The position numbers and the translations under genes are program-made. This document shows, in pieces, positions 1 to 5,786 of a DNA stretch of 7,699 nucleotides (position 1 is the stretch's first letter; each line of letters opens with the position of its first letter). Source of the stretch: Burkholderiales bacterium (GTDB lineage: Bacteria; Pseudomonadota; Gammaproteobacteria; Burkholderiales; Usitatibacteraceae). The stretch covers positions 1-7,699 of the forward strand of contig JANXWW010000018.1 of the NCBI GenBank assembly GCA_025350945.1, in the 5' to 3' direction. Under the pieces are notes generated by a model. The model did no database searches and had not been told where the DNA came from. It saw only the letters and a list, made by a program, of their open reading frames with translations.

Positions 1-413
1 CTGACGCCATGTTCTTTTAGCGGCAGCTCCAGATTGCGGCGAATCGATAATGGGAATGGGTTGGGCTTCTGGAAGATCATGCCGATCTGTGTGCGCAATT
101 GTCGTGCATCCACCTGCGGCGCGAAAATCGATTCACCGTTAAACAGCGCGTCACCGCTTACGCTTACGCCCGCAATCAAATCGGTCAGCCGGTTGAGTGA
201 TGACAAAAAACTGGTTTTACCGCAACCTGATGGGCCGATTAGCGCGGTGATGCAGCCTTTGTAGATATCGAGCGAGACACCATCCAGTGCTGCAACGTTG
301 CCATAGCGCACACCAAGATTTTTTATTTCAAGAATAGGCTTTGGTACACAGCATGCTGGCCCTTGTTGCAAGTGGCCAATCGTGTAGGCTGGATGAATCT
401 CGATGGTGCTCAC
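1..413 (-). CDS. pstB: Phosphate ABC transporter ATP-binding protein PstB (partial, C-terminus beyond left edge)
   Basis: This is the cytoplasmic ATPase that powers phosphate import through PstC and PstA. I translated it by hand from the reverse strand: 137 complete codons are present and the reading frame runs off the left edge. Walker A is GPSGCGKT at residues 60-67, preceded by the typical strand ending LIG. The Q-loop segment IGMIFQKPNPFP (about 110-121, Q115) is a hallmark of PstB among ABC ATPases. The signature LSGGQ, Walker B and H-loop lie outside the window. The proposed start is GTG at 413-411. It overlaps the pstA stop in the arrangement GTGA, with AAGGA about 10 nt upstream, so translation is probably coupled to pstA. 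About 28 residues precede the first ABC strand (ILEIKNLGVRYG). It is the last visible gene of pstSCAB; a phoU gene often follows in such operons but cannot be seen here. Family assignment is very secure; the exact start is less so. Confidence 0.95.
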   Translation of the reverse strand, partial: MSTIEIHPAYTIGHLQQGPACCVPKPILEIKNLGVRYGNVAALDGVSLDIYKGCITALIGPSGCGKTSFLSSLNRLTDLIAGVSVSGDALFNGESIFAPQVDARQLRTQIGMIFQKPNPFPLSIRRNLELPLKEHGV

Positions 414-1303
414 TTGGGCTGAATCCTTGCTTTGAGAATACGGTTGGTGATGAAAATAGCAGAAGCGTTAATGACAATCAGCAAAAAAATTAGTATCAGC
501 GTTGAGCCATAGGCCGCCTGATCGCCACCCGGCACATTCATTGAAAGATCGTAAATGTGTACCGCCAGGGCGCGGCCAGAATCATTGAGTGAGGCTGGCA
601 TGCGATCCACATAGCCACTGGTGAAAATAAGTGCGGCCGTTTCCGCCAAGGCGCGACCAATGCCCAACAAAAGACCGGCAGTGATCGCGGGTGCAGCAGC
701 AGGCAATAATACTTGCCACAGCGTGGTTGCTTTACTGAGTCCCAACGCAGCGCCACCTTGCCGCCATTCGTTGGGGGCCGCGCGTAAACCCGCTTCGGTG
801 GCACGAATCAAAATCGGCAGCACCATGCAGGCGAGTGTCAAGCCGCCAGACAGGATGGAAAATCCGAGACCCAAAAACACGCAAAAAAAAGCGTTCCCGA
901 ACAGACCAAAAACAATCGACGGAATACCGGCCAGCACATCGAGCGTGATGCCAATGGCGCGCGCTGCAAAACCCTCGCGCCGCGAAAATTCGGCAAGCCA
1001 TACTGCCACTGCGATAGCAAGCGGCACCGCAACCACAATGGTGACCGCAAGGATCAGCAAGGTCGAAACAATGATGGTGGAAATGCCACCTTTGCGGCCA
1101 GCACTGAGCGGTGCCTCGGTGAGAAATGACCATGAGATTTTGGCAAATCCGTTCGCGGCAATATCAAACACCATCCACGAAAAAAATGACATCACCAGCA
1201 GTGCCGAAAGCCACGCCGTTGTCGTGAACAGCTTTTCGAAAATTGGCGCGCTTTTTCTGGTCATCTCCGCGCGGGCCGCCAAGGCGTAATTTTCAAGCGG
1301 CAT
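410..1303 (-). CDS. pstA: Phosphate ABC transporter permease PstA
   Basis: This is one of two inner-membrane permease subunits that form the phosphate channel of the Pst importer. The product is 297 residues, normal for PstA. A first membrane segment (about 29-48) is followed by a periplasmic stretch containing SAGRKGGI, where the GGI motif is common in PstA. A multi-helix binding-protein-dependent permease domain covers about 75-285. The cytoplasmic EAA loop that contacts PstB runs from about 170 to 201 (E170-A-G-L, G-A-A-L-G-L, ending LLP). The motif GRALAETAAL (216-225) is also typical. I chose ATG at 1303: it has AGG 8 nt upstream and overlaps the pstC stop by 11 nt. The longer frame to 1360 would need a TTG start and a 68-nt overlap with pstC. 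The stop codon overlaps the pstB start by 4 nt. It should act with PstC as a heterodimer. Confidence 0.95.
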   Translation of the reverse strand: MPLENYALAARAEMTRKSAPIFEKLFTTTAWLSALLVMSFFSWMVFDIAANGFAKISWSFLTEAPLSAGRKGGISTIIVSTLLILAVTIVVAVPLAIAVAVWLAEFSRREGFAARAIGITLDVLAGIPSIVFGLFGNAFFCVFLGLGFSILSGGLTLACMVLPILIRATEAGLRAAPNEWRQGGAALGLSKATTLWQVLLPAAAPAITAGLLLGIGRALAETAALIFTSGYVDRMPASLNDSGRALAVHIYDLSMNVPGGDQAAYGSTLILIFLLIVINASAIFITNRILKARIQPK

Positions 1304-2168
1304 GTAGCACGCCTGTTGCTTTTTGTATGTGATGTTCAGCTCGATAAGCCAACCACGCAAGCAACATGATGACCGCGGTTAATACAAGCCCCGAAACGAA
1401 TAAACTGGCGCGATGAAATTTTGTGGCGTAGGCCATTTCGAGGGCGATATTCGCGGTGAGTGTGCGTATTGGCGCGAATAAGCTGGTGGGCGTTTCAACT
1501 ACATTGCCGCTCACCATTAACACCGCCATGGTTTCACCCAGCGCGCGCGCGGTCGCAAGAATCACCGCCGCAATAATGCCGCTTTTTGCTGCCGGTAACA
1601 TCACCCGCAAAACGGTTGCCCGACGGCCAAGGCCGAGTGCGGCAGCACCCTGCGCATAGCTCTCTGGTATCGCCGCCAGCGCCGCTTCGCTCATCAGCGC
1701 GACTGTGGGCAAAATCATGATGGCTAAAATCAGGCTCGCGGCAAGCAGGCTGGCGCCCGGCGGCTCGACGCGCGCGATCAGCGGCACCAGAACAGTCAGC
1801 CCCCAGAAGCCAAAGACAACCGATGGAATGCCAGCGAGAAGAGTCACCAAGCCGCGAAATGTTGATACCAGCGCTGGCGGTGCAACATAGCGGCAAAAGA
1901 CGGCCATGCCGATACCCAATGGTGTGGCTAGCAGCACCGCTAGTGTGGTCGAGAAGAGCGTGCCCCACAGCATCGGCAGCATGCCAAACTTGCCTTCAAG
2001 CGGATGCCAACTTTCGTCCGTCACAAACCGCGTAATGCCGGGGCTTTGGAGCGCAGGTAAAGTCTCGCGCAGCACGAACAAAATAATCAAGCCGACTAAA
2101 CTAGCCGTTAGCAATGCGACAACAAATAGCGCGCGTTGCAATACCTTGTCAGCGGGCAGGCGGAACAA
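1293..2168 (-). CDS. pstC: Phosphate ABC transporter permease PstC
   Basis: This is the second membrane permease of the Pst importer, 291 residues with the proposed start. An N-terminal membrane helix (about 12-33) precedes a periplasmic segment with PLEGKFGMLPMLWGT (56-70), typical of PstC. The permease domain (about 70-275) contains AGIPSVVFGFWGL (112-124) and the EAA loop E161-AALAAIP to MLPAA (190-194). ARALGETMAVLMVSGN (207-222) is the diagnostic PstC segment. The start is unusual. No ATG is available near the N-terminus: the frame opens after a TGA five codons upstream, and the first plausible initiator is TTG at 2168. That start lies inside the end of pstS (20-nt overlap) with only a weak AAAGA upstream, so it probably depends on coupling to pstS translation. 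A shorter start at the TTG of codon 10 is possible but would cut close to the first helix. Family is certain, start moderate. Confidence 0.94.
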   Translation of the reverse strand: MFRLPADKVLQRALFVVALLTASLVGLIILFVLRETLPALQSPGITRFVTDESWHPLEGKFGMLPMLWGTLFSTTLAVLLATPLGIGMAVFCRYVAPPALVSTFRGLVTLLAGIPSVVFGFWGLTVLVPLIARVEPPGASLLAASLILAIMILPTVALMSEAALAAIPESYAQGAAALGLGRRATVLRVMLPAAKSGIIAAVILATARALGETMAVLMVSGNVVETPTSLFAPIRTLTANIALEMAYATKFHRASLFVSGLVLTAVIMLLAWLAYRAEHHIQKATGVLHAA

Positions 2169-2991
2169 AATATTGTTCTTTCACGAGGTCGGTCACGGCT
2201 TGCGATGTAGCGAAGTCAACAAACTGTTTTTGTAATCCCTGCGGCACACCCTTGGTCACAATATTGATCGGCCGCGAGAGTGGAAAAGTTCCGTTGCGCA
2301 CATTTTCGGTTGTCGCTGCTATTCCGCCCAGCGGCAAAAGTTTGATCGACGCGCCGTTCTGCGCTTCAAATTCAGCCGCGCCGATTGATACATAGCCGAT
2401 TGCACCCGGATTACCGCTCACCGTCTTCACGCCCTGCGGATTGTCGCCAATCACCACTTGTGCTTTGATATCGCGATTGCTGAGCTTAAAAAATGCCAGA
2501 AAAAGTTCGAGTGTCGAGCGACCTTCGGCTTTGTTGACGACCGTGATTTTTCCGTCCTTGCCACCGACATCTTTCCAGTTGGTTATTTTGCCGGTGTAGA
2601 TGTCGATAATCTGTTCGCGCGTCAATGCCTGTACTGGATTGGTTTTATGCACGATAACGCTCATGCCATCGTTGGCGATCAAGTGCGATTTGAGATCCTG
2701 CTCTTCGCCGCTCAAAGCACGCGACACCATGCCGATATCAGAAATACCCGCGCGCGCATCGGCTACACCGCGTGACGAACCACCTGTTTGCACATCAATC
2801 CGCACACCGCGGTTTTGCGTTTCAAACCGTTTGGCTATTTCCGCGACCAACGGTGCGGCAGTACTAGCACCAGTAATCACGAGCTTGCGCTCTTGGGCAA
2901 ATGAAGCCACAGAAACTGTTGCCATAAGCAAGGTAGCAAGCAAGGCAGCCAGCAAGGTAAATAATGCGCGGTCATAGACTTGCAGTTTCAT
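2149..2991 (-). CDS. pstS: Periplasmic phosphate-binding protein PstS
   Basis: This protein captures phosphate in the periplasm and delivers it to PstC/PstA. It has 280 residues, matching the shorter PstS-like family rather than the longer E. coli form. A signal peptide is clear: a basic start, a hydrophobic core (about 9-29), and a likely signal peptidase I cut after ASFA (residue 32). No lipobox cysteine is present, so the product should be soluble. Ligand-site segments include TGASTAAP (40-47), TGGSSRG (69-75) with ISDIG (83-87, D85), and the loop NKAEGRST (153-160). In E. coli PstS the last loop is R-A-D-G-S-G-T. Aligned by eye, this protein has Lys for Arg, Arg for Ser and Ser for Gly, so its ligand site may differ. 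The ATG at 2991 is preferred because AAGGAG lies 10 nt upstream; the TTG at 3000 sits too close to it. It is the first gene of pstSCAB and divergent from arsS. Confidence 0.94.
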   Translation of the reverse strand: MKLQVYDRALFTLLAALLATLLMATVSVASFAQERKLVITGASTAAPLVAEIAKRFETQNRGVRIDVQTGGSSRGVADARAGISDIGMVSRALSGEEQDLKSHLIANDGMSVIVHKTNPVQALTREQIIDIYTGKITNWKDVGGKDGKITVVNKAEGRSTLELFLAFFKLSNRDIKAQVVIGDNPQGVKTVSGNPGAIGYVSIGAAEFEAQNGASIKLLPLGGIAATTENVRNGTFPLSRPINIVTKGVPQGLQKQFVDFATSQAVTDLVKEQYFVPPAR

Positions 2992-3001
2992 ATTGATCAA
3001 A

Positions 3002-3007
3002 CTCCTT
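3002..3007 (-). promoter_or_regulatory. Shine-Dalgarno site of pstS
   Basis: On the minus strand this reads AAGGAG, 10 nt before the ATG at 2991. It would be only 1 nt from the in-frame TTG at 3000, which argues against that longer start. The 24-nt palindrome at 3012-3035 ends 4 nt upstream of it, close enough that a folded leader or a bound protein could affect ribosome access. Confidence 0.8.
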
Positions 3008-3011
3008 ACTG

Positions 3012-3035
3012 GATAAAGTGCCCGGGAACTTTATC
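3012..3035. repeat. 24-nt near-perfect palindrome in the pstS leader
   Basis: The arms GATAAAGT (3012-3019) and ACTTTATC (3028-3035) are perfect 8-nt complements. The centre GCCCGGGA contains the palindrome CCCGGG, so 22 of 24 positions are symmetric. An overlapping second inverted repeat, TGCCCG (3019-3024) with CGGGCA (3045-3050), would compete with it if both formed in RNA. The element could be an operator for a dimeric repressor or an RNA hairpin next to the pstS ribosome site; sequence alone cannot decide. Confidence 0.7.
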
Positions 3036-3081
3036 TTATCAGGACGGGCAATGTATGTATAAATCAAAAAAATCCCATGCG

Positions 3082-3104
3082 TTTGGGCTTCACATAAACC
3101 CAAA
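3082..3104. repeat. Imperfect inverted repeat upstream of pstS
   Basis: TTTGGGCTT (3082-3090) and AAACCCAAA (3096-3104) pair in 8 of 9 positions around the 5-nt centre CACAT. It lies about 90 nt upstream of the pstS ATG and about 260 nt upstream of arsS. That is a plausible place for a regulator site at the pst promoter, but no known consensus was recognised. Confidence 0.5.
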
Positions 3105-3271
3105 ATAGTACGAATAATGGCGAGAGTTGGATGCAGCAATCATTGTTTAATTTGTCTTTGCCAATAAAGCAAGCGTAAGGATGCGGGACTTTTTTCGACT
3201 TTTAGCTGTATTGCCTATTTTGAATCCAACATGGTTATGCCCTCGTACTTAATCAGGCTTATAAGGCGCTG

Positions 3272-3307
3272 TTTTTTGGCGTTTTTATGGCCTGAGTAGC
3301 CAAAAAG
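3272..3307. repeat. Inverted repeat with two competing left arms, upstream of arsS
   Basis: GCCAAAAA at 3299-3306 is complementary to TTTTTGGC at 3273-3280, across an 18-nt loop. The same right arm can instead pair with TTTTTATGGC (3282-3291), giving a closer hairpin with one A-A mismatch and a 7-nt loop. The element ends about 55 nt before the arsS ATG. It could be a regulator site or a leader structure in the arsS transcript. It is not followed by a T-run, so it is not a typical terminator. Confidence 0.45.
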
Positions 3308-3361
3308 CTCTATCATTTACACATACCTCAACTGCCTGACACATCAACACAGGGAACTTTC

Positions 3362-4363
3362 ATGCACGCGACACTGCATTTGATGAAATCGCGCGGTTTT
3401 CCGCATCTGAGCCGCAAAGCGCTCGATACGCTGCAGGTAAACCTCGGCTATAAATGCAATCAGGCATGCTTTCATTGCCATGTTAATGCGAGCCCAGATC
3501 GCAAGGAAATGATGTCGCTTGAGACAATCAACGATGTAGTTGCGTTTATGCGTGCTGGCGATATCAAAACACTCGACATGACCGGCGGTGCGCCGGAATT
3601 AAACGAGCATTTTCGCCATCTGGTTACCGCCGCACGCGCCATGAATGTGCGGGTGATTGATCGCTGTAATCTCACGATTCTAGGCGAGCCCGGCTTTGAA
3701 GATTTGGCTGAATTTCTCGCCAGCAATCATGTGGAAATCAGCGCATCGCTGCCCTGCTACAGCCAGGAAAACGTCGACAAGCAGCGCGGCGAAGGCGTCT
3801 TTGAAAAATCGATTGCCGGACTTAAAAAATTAAATGCGCTTGGCTACGGCAAGGCTGACAGCGGGCTCACGCTGAATCTGGTGTTCAACCCCCAAGGGCC
3901 CAAACTGCCGCCCTCGCAGGAGGCACTGGAAGCGGATTATCACCGCCTGCTCAACGAGAACTTTGGCATCGTATTCAATCATCTGTTCACGATCACCAAT
4001 ATGCCGATTCAGCGCTTCGGTTCGACCCTGATTTCCAAAGGCCAATTCGAGCCGTATATGGATTTGCTGGTGTCATCATTCCAGGCGCACAACCTCGACA
4101 GCGTGATGTGTCGCACGCTACTTTCGGTGGACTATTTGGGCTTTGTATACGACTGTGATTTCAATCAAATGCTGGGTCTGCCCCTACAGCATAAAGACCA
4201 TTTAAAAACACATTTGCGTGATCTGATGGATGTTGATTTGCAGGGCAATCAAATTGTCGTGAAAGATCATTGCTACGGCTGCACGGCCGGGCAAGGCTCC
4301 AGTTGCGGTGGCGCGCTGGATGCGAATGGTGGCACCGTGGCGTCCCTAGTAGCCGCAGAATAA
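3362..4363 (+). CDS. arsS: Arsenosugar biosynthesis radical SAM protein ArsS
   Basis: ArsS is a cytoplasmic radical S-adenosylmethionine enzyme. In characterised members it joins the 5'-deoxyadenosyl group to a methylated trivalent arsenical, forming the C-As bond of arsenosugar precursors. The product has 333 residues. The [4Fe-4S] cluster motif CNQACFHC (C32, C36, C39) is followed by HVNASP, a mark of this subfamily. The SAM-binding segment is MTGGAPE (73-79). Further subfamily landmarks are RCNLTIL (101-107), SLPCY (129-133), QRGEGVF (141-147), FNHLFTITNMPIQRFG (205-220), and MCRTLL with YDCDFNQMLG (C250, C265). The C-terminal part (DUF3641-like) ends with CYGCTAGQGSSCGG (304-317). Some relatives carry selenocysteine in this tail; here codon 315 is TGC, so this is the cysteine form. 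AGGGAA lies about 8 nt before the ATG. The usual partner, the arsenite methyltransferase arsM, is not in the window. It is the first gene of the plus-strand block and divergent from pstS. Identification is strong; the product made in this organism is inferred. Confidence 0.93.
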   Translation: MHATLHLMKSRGFPHLSRKALDTLQVNLGYKCNQACFHCHVNASPDRKEMMSLETINDVVAFMRAGDIKTLDMTGGAPELNEHFRHLVTAARAMNVRVIDRCNLTILGEPGFEDLAEFLASNHVEISASLPCYSQENVDKQRGEGVFEKSIAGLKKLNALGYGKADSGLTLNLVFNPQGPKLPPSQEALEADYHRLLNENFGIVFNHLFTITNMPIQRFGSTLISKGQFEPYMDLLVSSFQAHNLDSVMCRTLLSVDYLGFVYDCDFNQMLGLPLQHKDHLKTHLRDLMDVDLQGNQIVVKDHCYGCTAGQGSSCGGALDANGGTVASLVAAE

Positions 4364-4389
4364 CCGGCAACAAGGCATGCCGCTCCCGC

Positions 4390-4405
4390 GCTACGATAGC
4401 GTAGC
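4390..4405 (+). repeat. Short hairpin between arsS and the patatin gene
   Basis: GCTACG (4390-4395) and CGTAGC (4400-4405) form a perfect 6-bp stem with the tetraloop ATAG, 27 nt after the arsS stop. The following bases are GC-rich, not a T-run, so a standard intrinsic terminator is unlikely. The 118-nt gap also holds the palindrome GGCATGCC (4373-4380). The hairpin may serve in mRNA processing or stability within a shared transcript. Confidence 0.4.
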
Positions 4406-4481
4406 CTGCGTGACGCGGCTGCGAGCATACTGACCCTGGCTTTAATTTTTCAAGATCAATCACGCCATTGAAAGGCGCTGC

Positions 4482-5723
4482 ATGAACGCATCTTCAAAGC
4501 AACGCTCGCCGCACAGCCGAAGCACTAAACCCATCAATCTCGCCCTGCAAGGCGGCGGCGCGCATGGCGCATTCGCATGGGGTGTGATGGATAAATTGAT
4601 TGAGGATGGCCGTCTTGTTATCGACGGCATTTCTGGTACCAGCGCGGGATCCATGAACGCTGTTGTCTATGCATATGGGCGCACAACGGGTGGCGCGGAC
4701 GGTGCGCGCGAGGCGCTGGAAAAATTCTGGAAGGCGGTATCCGATTCAGGGCAGCGCTATTCCATGGTCAAACAAATTTTTCAAAACCCGTTTTCATTTG
4801 GTATGGAAAAGAGCTTTTCTAACTCGTCGCCCTCACCCTCATTTGAGGCAATGAAGTTTTTAACCGACAGTTTTTCGCCCTACCAGCTCAACCCGACCAA
4901 CTGGAATCCGCTATTGGATTTGCTCAATAGCCAGGTTGATTTTGATCGCTTGAATCAGTGCAAGGAAACCCGGTTATTTCTGTCCGCCACCAATGTGCGT
5001 TCGGGCAAGGTTCGCGTTTTCAACACGCATGAAATTACTGCTGCTACCGTGATGGCATCTTCTTGTCTGCCGCATCTGTTTCAGGCTGTTGAGATCGATG
5101 GTGAACATTACTGGGATGGCGGCTACATGGGCAATCCCTCCTTGTTTCCCCTTTTCTACAACACCACGGCAGGTGATGTCTTGATTGTGCATATTAATCC
5201 GATTGAGCGCGACAACGTGCCGCAATCCCCCAGCGAAATTTATGATCGGGTGAACGAAGTGACTTTCAATTCATCACTCATCAAGGAATTACGCGCGGTC
5301 GCATTTGTGCAAAAACTGCTTGATGAAGGCTGGTTGAAAGATGAATATCGCGATCAGTTGCGATATGTGCGGATTCATTCTCTGCGTGCGGACAAGGCGC
5401 TGGCTGACTTGAACGCGGCATCAAAATTTTTTAGCGAGTGGGATTTTTTGACCATGCTGCGCGATCGGGGTCGCGACTATGCGCAGCAATGGCTGGATGA
5501 AAATTATTCTGATGTCGGCAAGCGCTCAACGGTCGATCTACGCGCGGAGTTTTTAAATAGCGGGAGTGAACAGGCACCGCTTCAGAGCGTCAACGCTGCG
5601 TCACCGCCTGCGAAAAAGAATAATGCCGAAAAACCGCGTAAGAAAAAAGCAACTGGTACGACCAAGGCCATAACAAAACCATTAGCAAATCCAGTAGCAA
5701 AACGAATATCCAAAGATCGCTGA
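4482..5723 (+). CDS. Patatin-like phospholipase with Lys-rich C-terminal tail
   Basis: This is a predicted serine lipid acyl hydrolase of the patatin family, 413 residues. The catalytic parts are all visible: the oxyanion-hole loop GGGAHGAF (24-31), the nucleophile elbow GTSAG (52-56, Ser54), and the Ser-Asp dyad aspartate in DGG (Asp212). The patatin domain spans about residues 18-225. A helical region rich in charged residues (about 250-345) follows. From about 375 a low-complexity tail has 10 Lys and 3 Arg in 39 residues, mixed with Ala, Pro and Thr. There is no signal peptide and no membrane helix, so it is probably cytoplasmic or peripheral to the membrane. The start is ATG with AAGG 6 nt upstream. 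It sits between arsS and the VTT/oxidoreductase gene on the same strand. The natural lipid substrate cannot be told from sequence. The basic tail may bind DNA, polyphosphate, acidic lipids or granules; it resembles tails of some phasin-related proteins in composition only. Confidence 0.9.
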   Translation: MNASSKQRSPHSRSTKPINLALQGGGAHGAFAWGVMDKLIEDGRLVIDGISGTSAGSMNAVVYAYGRTTGGADGAREALEKFWKAVSDSGQRYSMVKQIFQNPFSFGMEKSFSNSSPSPSFEAMKFLTDSFSPYQLNPTNWNPLLDLLNSQVDFDRLNQCKETRLFLSATNVRSGKVRVFNTHEITAATVMASSCLPHLFQAVEIDGEHYWDGGYMGNPSLFPLFYNTTAGDVLIVHINPIERDNVPQSPSEIYDRVNEVTFNSSLIKELRAVAFVQKLLDEGWLKDEYRDQLRYVRIHSLRADKALADLNAASKFFSEWDFLTMLRDRGRDYAQQWLDENYSDVGKRSTVDLRAEFLNSGSEQAPLQSVNAASPPAKKNNAEKPRKKKATGTTKAITKPLANPVAKRISKDR

Positions 5724-5745
5724 CGCGCGTAATTACGTCAGCGAT
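5716..5745. repeat. Perfect 10-bp inverted repeat across the patatin stop codon
   Basis: ATCGCTGACG (5716-5725) and CGTCAGCGAT (5736-5745) are exact complements with a 10-nt loop. The left arm includes the last codons and the TGA stop (5721-5723). Within it CGTAATTACG (5728-5737) is an alternative perfect palindrome. No T-run follows, so it looks more like an mRNA-stability or coupling element, or a protein site, than a terminator. Confidence 0.65.
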
Positions 5746-5760
5746 GCAATGCAATGCAAT
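5746..5760 (+). repeat. Three tandem copies of GCAAT
   Basis: GCAAT is repeated three times with no break directly after the inverted repeat, in the spacer between the patatin stop and the ribosome site of the next gene. A change in copy number would alter spacing by 5 nt without touching either coding frame. With only three copies, chance remains possible. Confidence 0.55.
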
Positions 5761-5775
5761 AGAAAAAGTAATTTC

Positions 5776-5780
5776 AGGAG
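5776..5780 (+). promoter_or_regulatory. Shine-Dalgarno site of the VTT/FAD-oxidoreductase gene
   Basis: AGGAG lies 6 nt before the ATG at 5787, an ideal position. It fixes the start of a gene whose reading frame leaves the window on the right. Confidence 0.8.
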
Positions 5781-5786
5781 TTGTAA

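Larger units (their letters stand above)
2992..3361. other. Divergent pstS/arsS intergenic control region (370 bp, no gene seen)
   Basis: This is AT-rich relative to the genes on either side. I see no open frame with a believable start and no RNA gene. It must carry promoters for pstSCAB (leftward) and arsS (rightward). No clean sigma-70 pair stands out. For arsS, TATCAT at 3311-3316 resembles a -10 element but has no good -35 at 17 bp. On the pstS strand, AT-rich words such as TATACA near 3053-3058 and TAAGAT near 3034-3039 are possible -10 elements without a clear partner. I looked for two CTGTCAT-like direct repeats (Pho box) and found none convincing. Three dyads are listed separately. 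Confidence 0.75.

Noticed and set aside
621..1289. 222-codon open frame on the plus strand inside pstA
   Set aside because: It lies fully antisense to pstA, its protein is a low-complexity mix of Ala, Pro, Arg and Ser with no domain, and pstA on the other strand is unmistakable. It is a shadow frame.
1304..1360. 19-residue N-terminal extension of PstA
   Set aside because: It needs a TTG start and a 68-nt overlap with pstC. The ATG at 1303 has a better ribosome site and fits the normal PstA length.
2928..2958. Repeated GCAAGG/GCAAGC words in the start of pstS
   Set aside because: They encode the Leu-Leu-Ala-rich core of the signal peptide on the minus strand. Codon repetition explains them without a DNA repeat function.
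3311..3316. TATCAT as the arsS -10 promoter element
   Set aside because: It matches five of six consensus bases, but the hexamer 17 bp upstream (TGGCCT) is not a -35. I mention it in the intergenic entry but do not call a promoter.
2992..3361. Pho box upstream of pstS
   Set aside because: I searched both strands by eye for paired CTGTCAT-like 7-mers spaced 11 bp apart and found none with a good match. A weight-matrix scan could still find a weak one.
4390..4405. Intrinsic terminator after arsS
   Set aside because: The stem is only 6 bp and is followed by GC-rich sequence instead of a T-run, so transcription probably reads on into the patatin gene.
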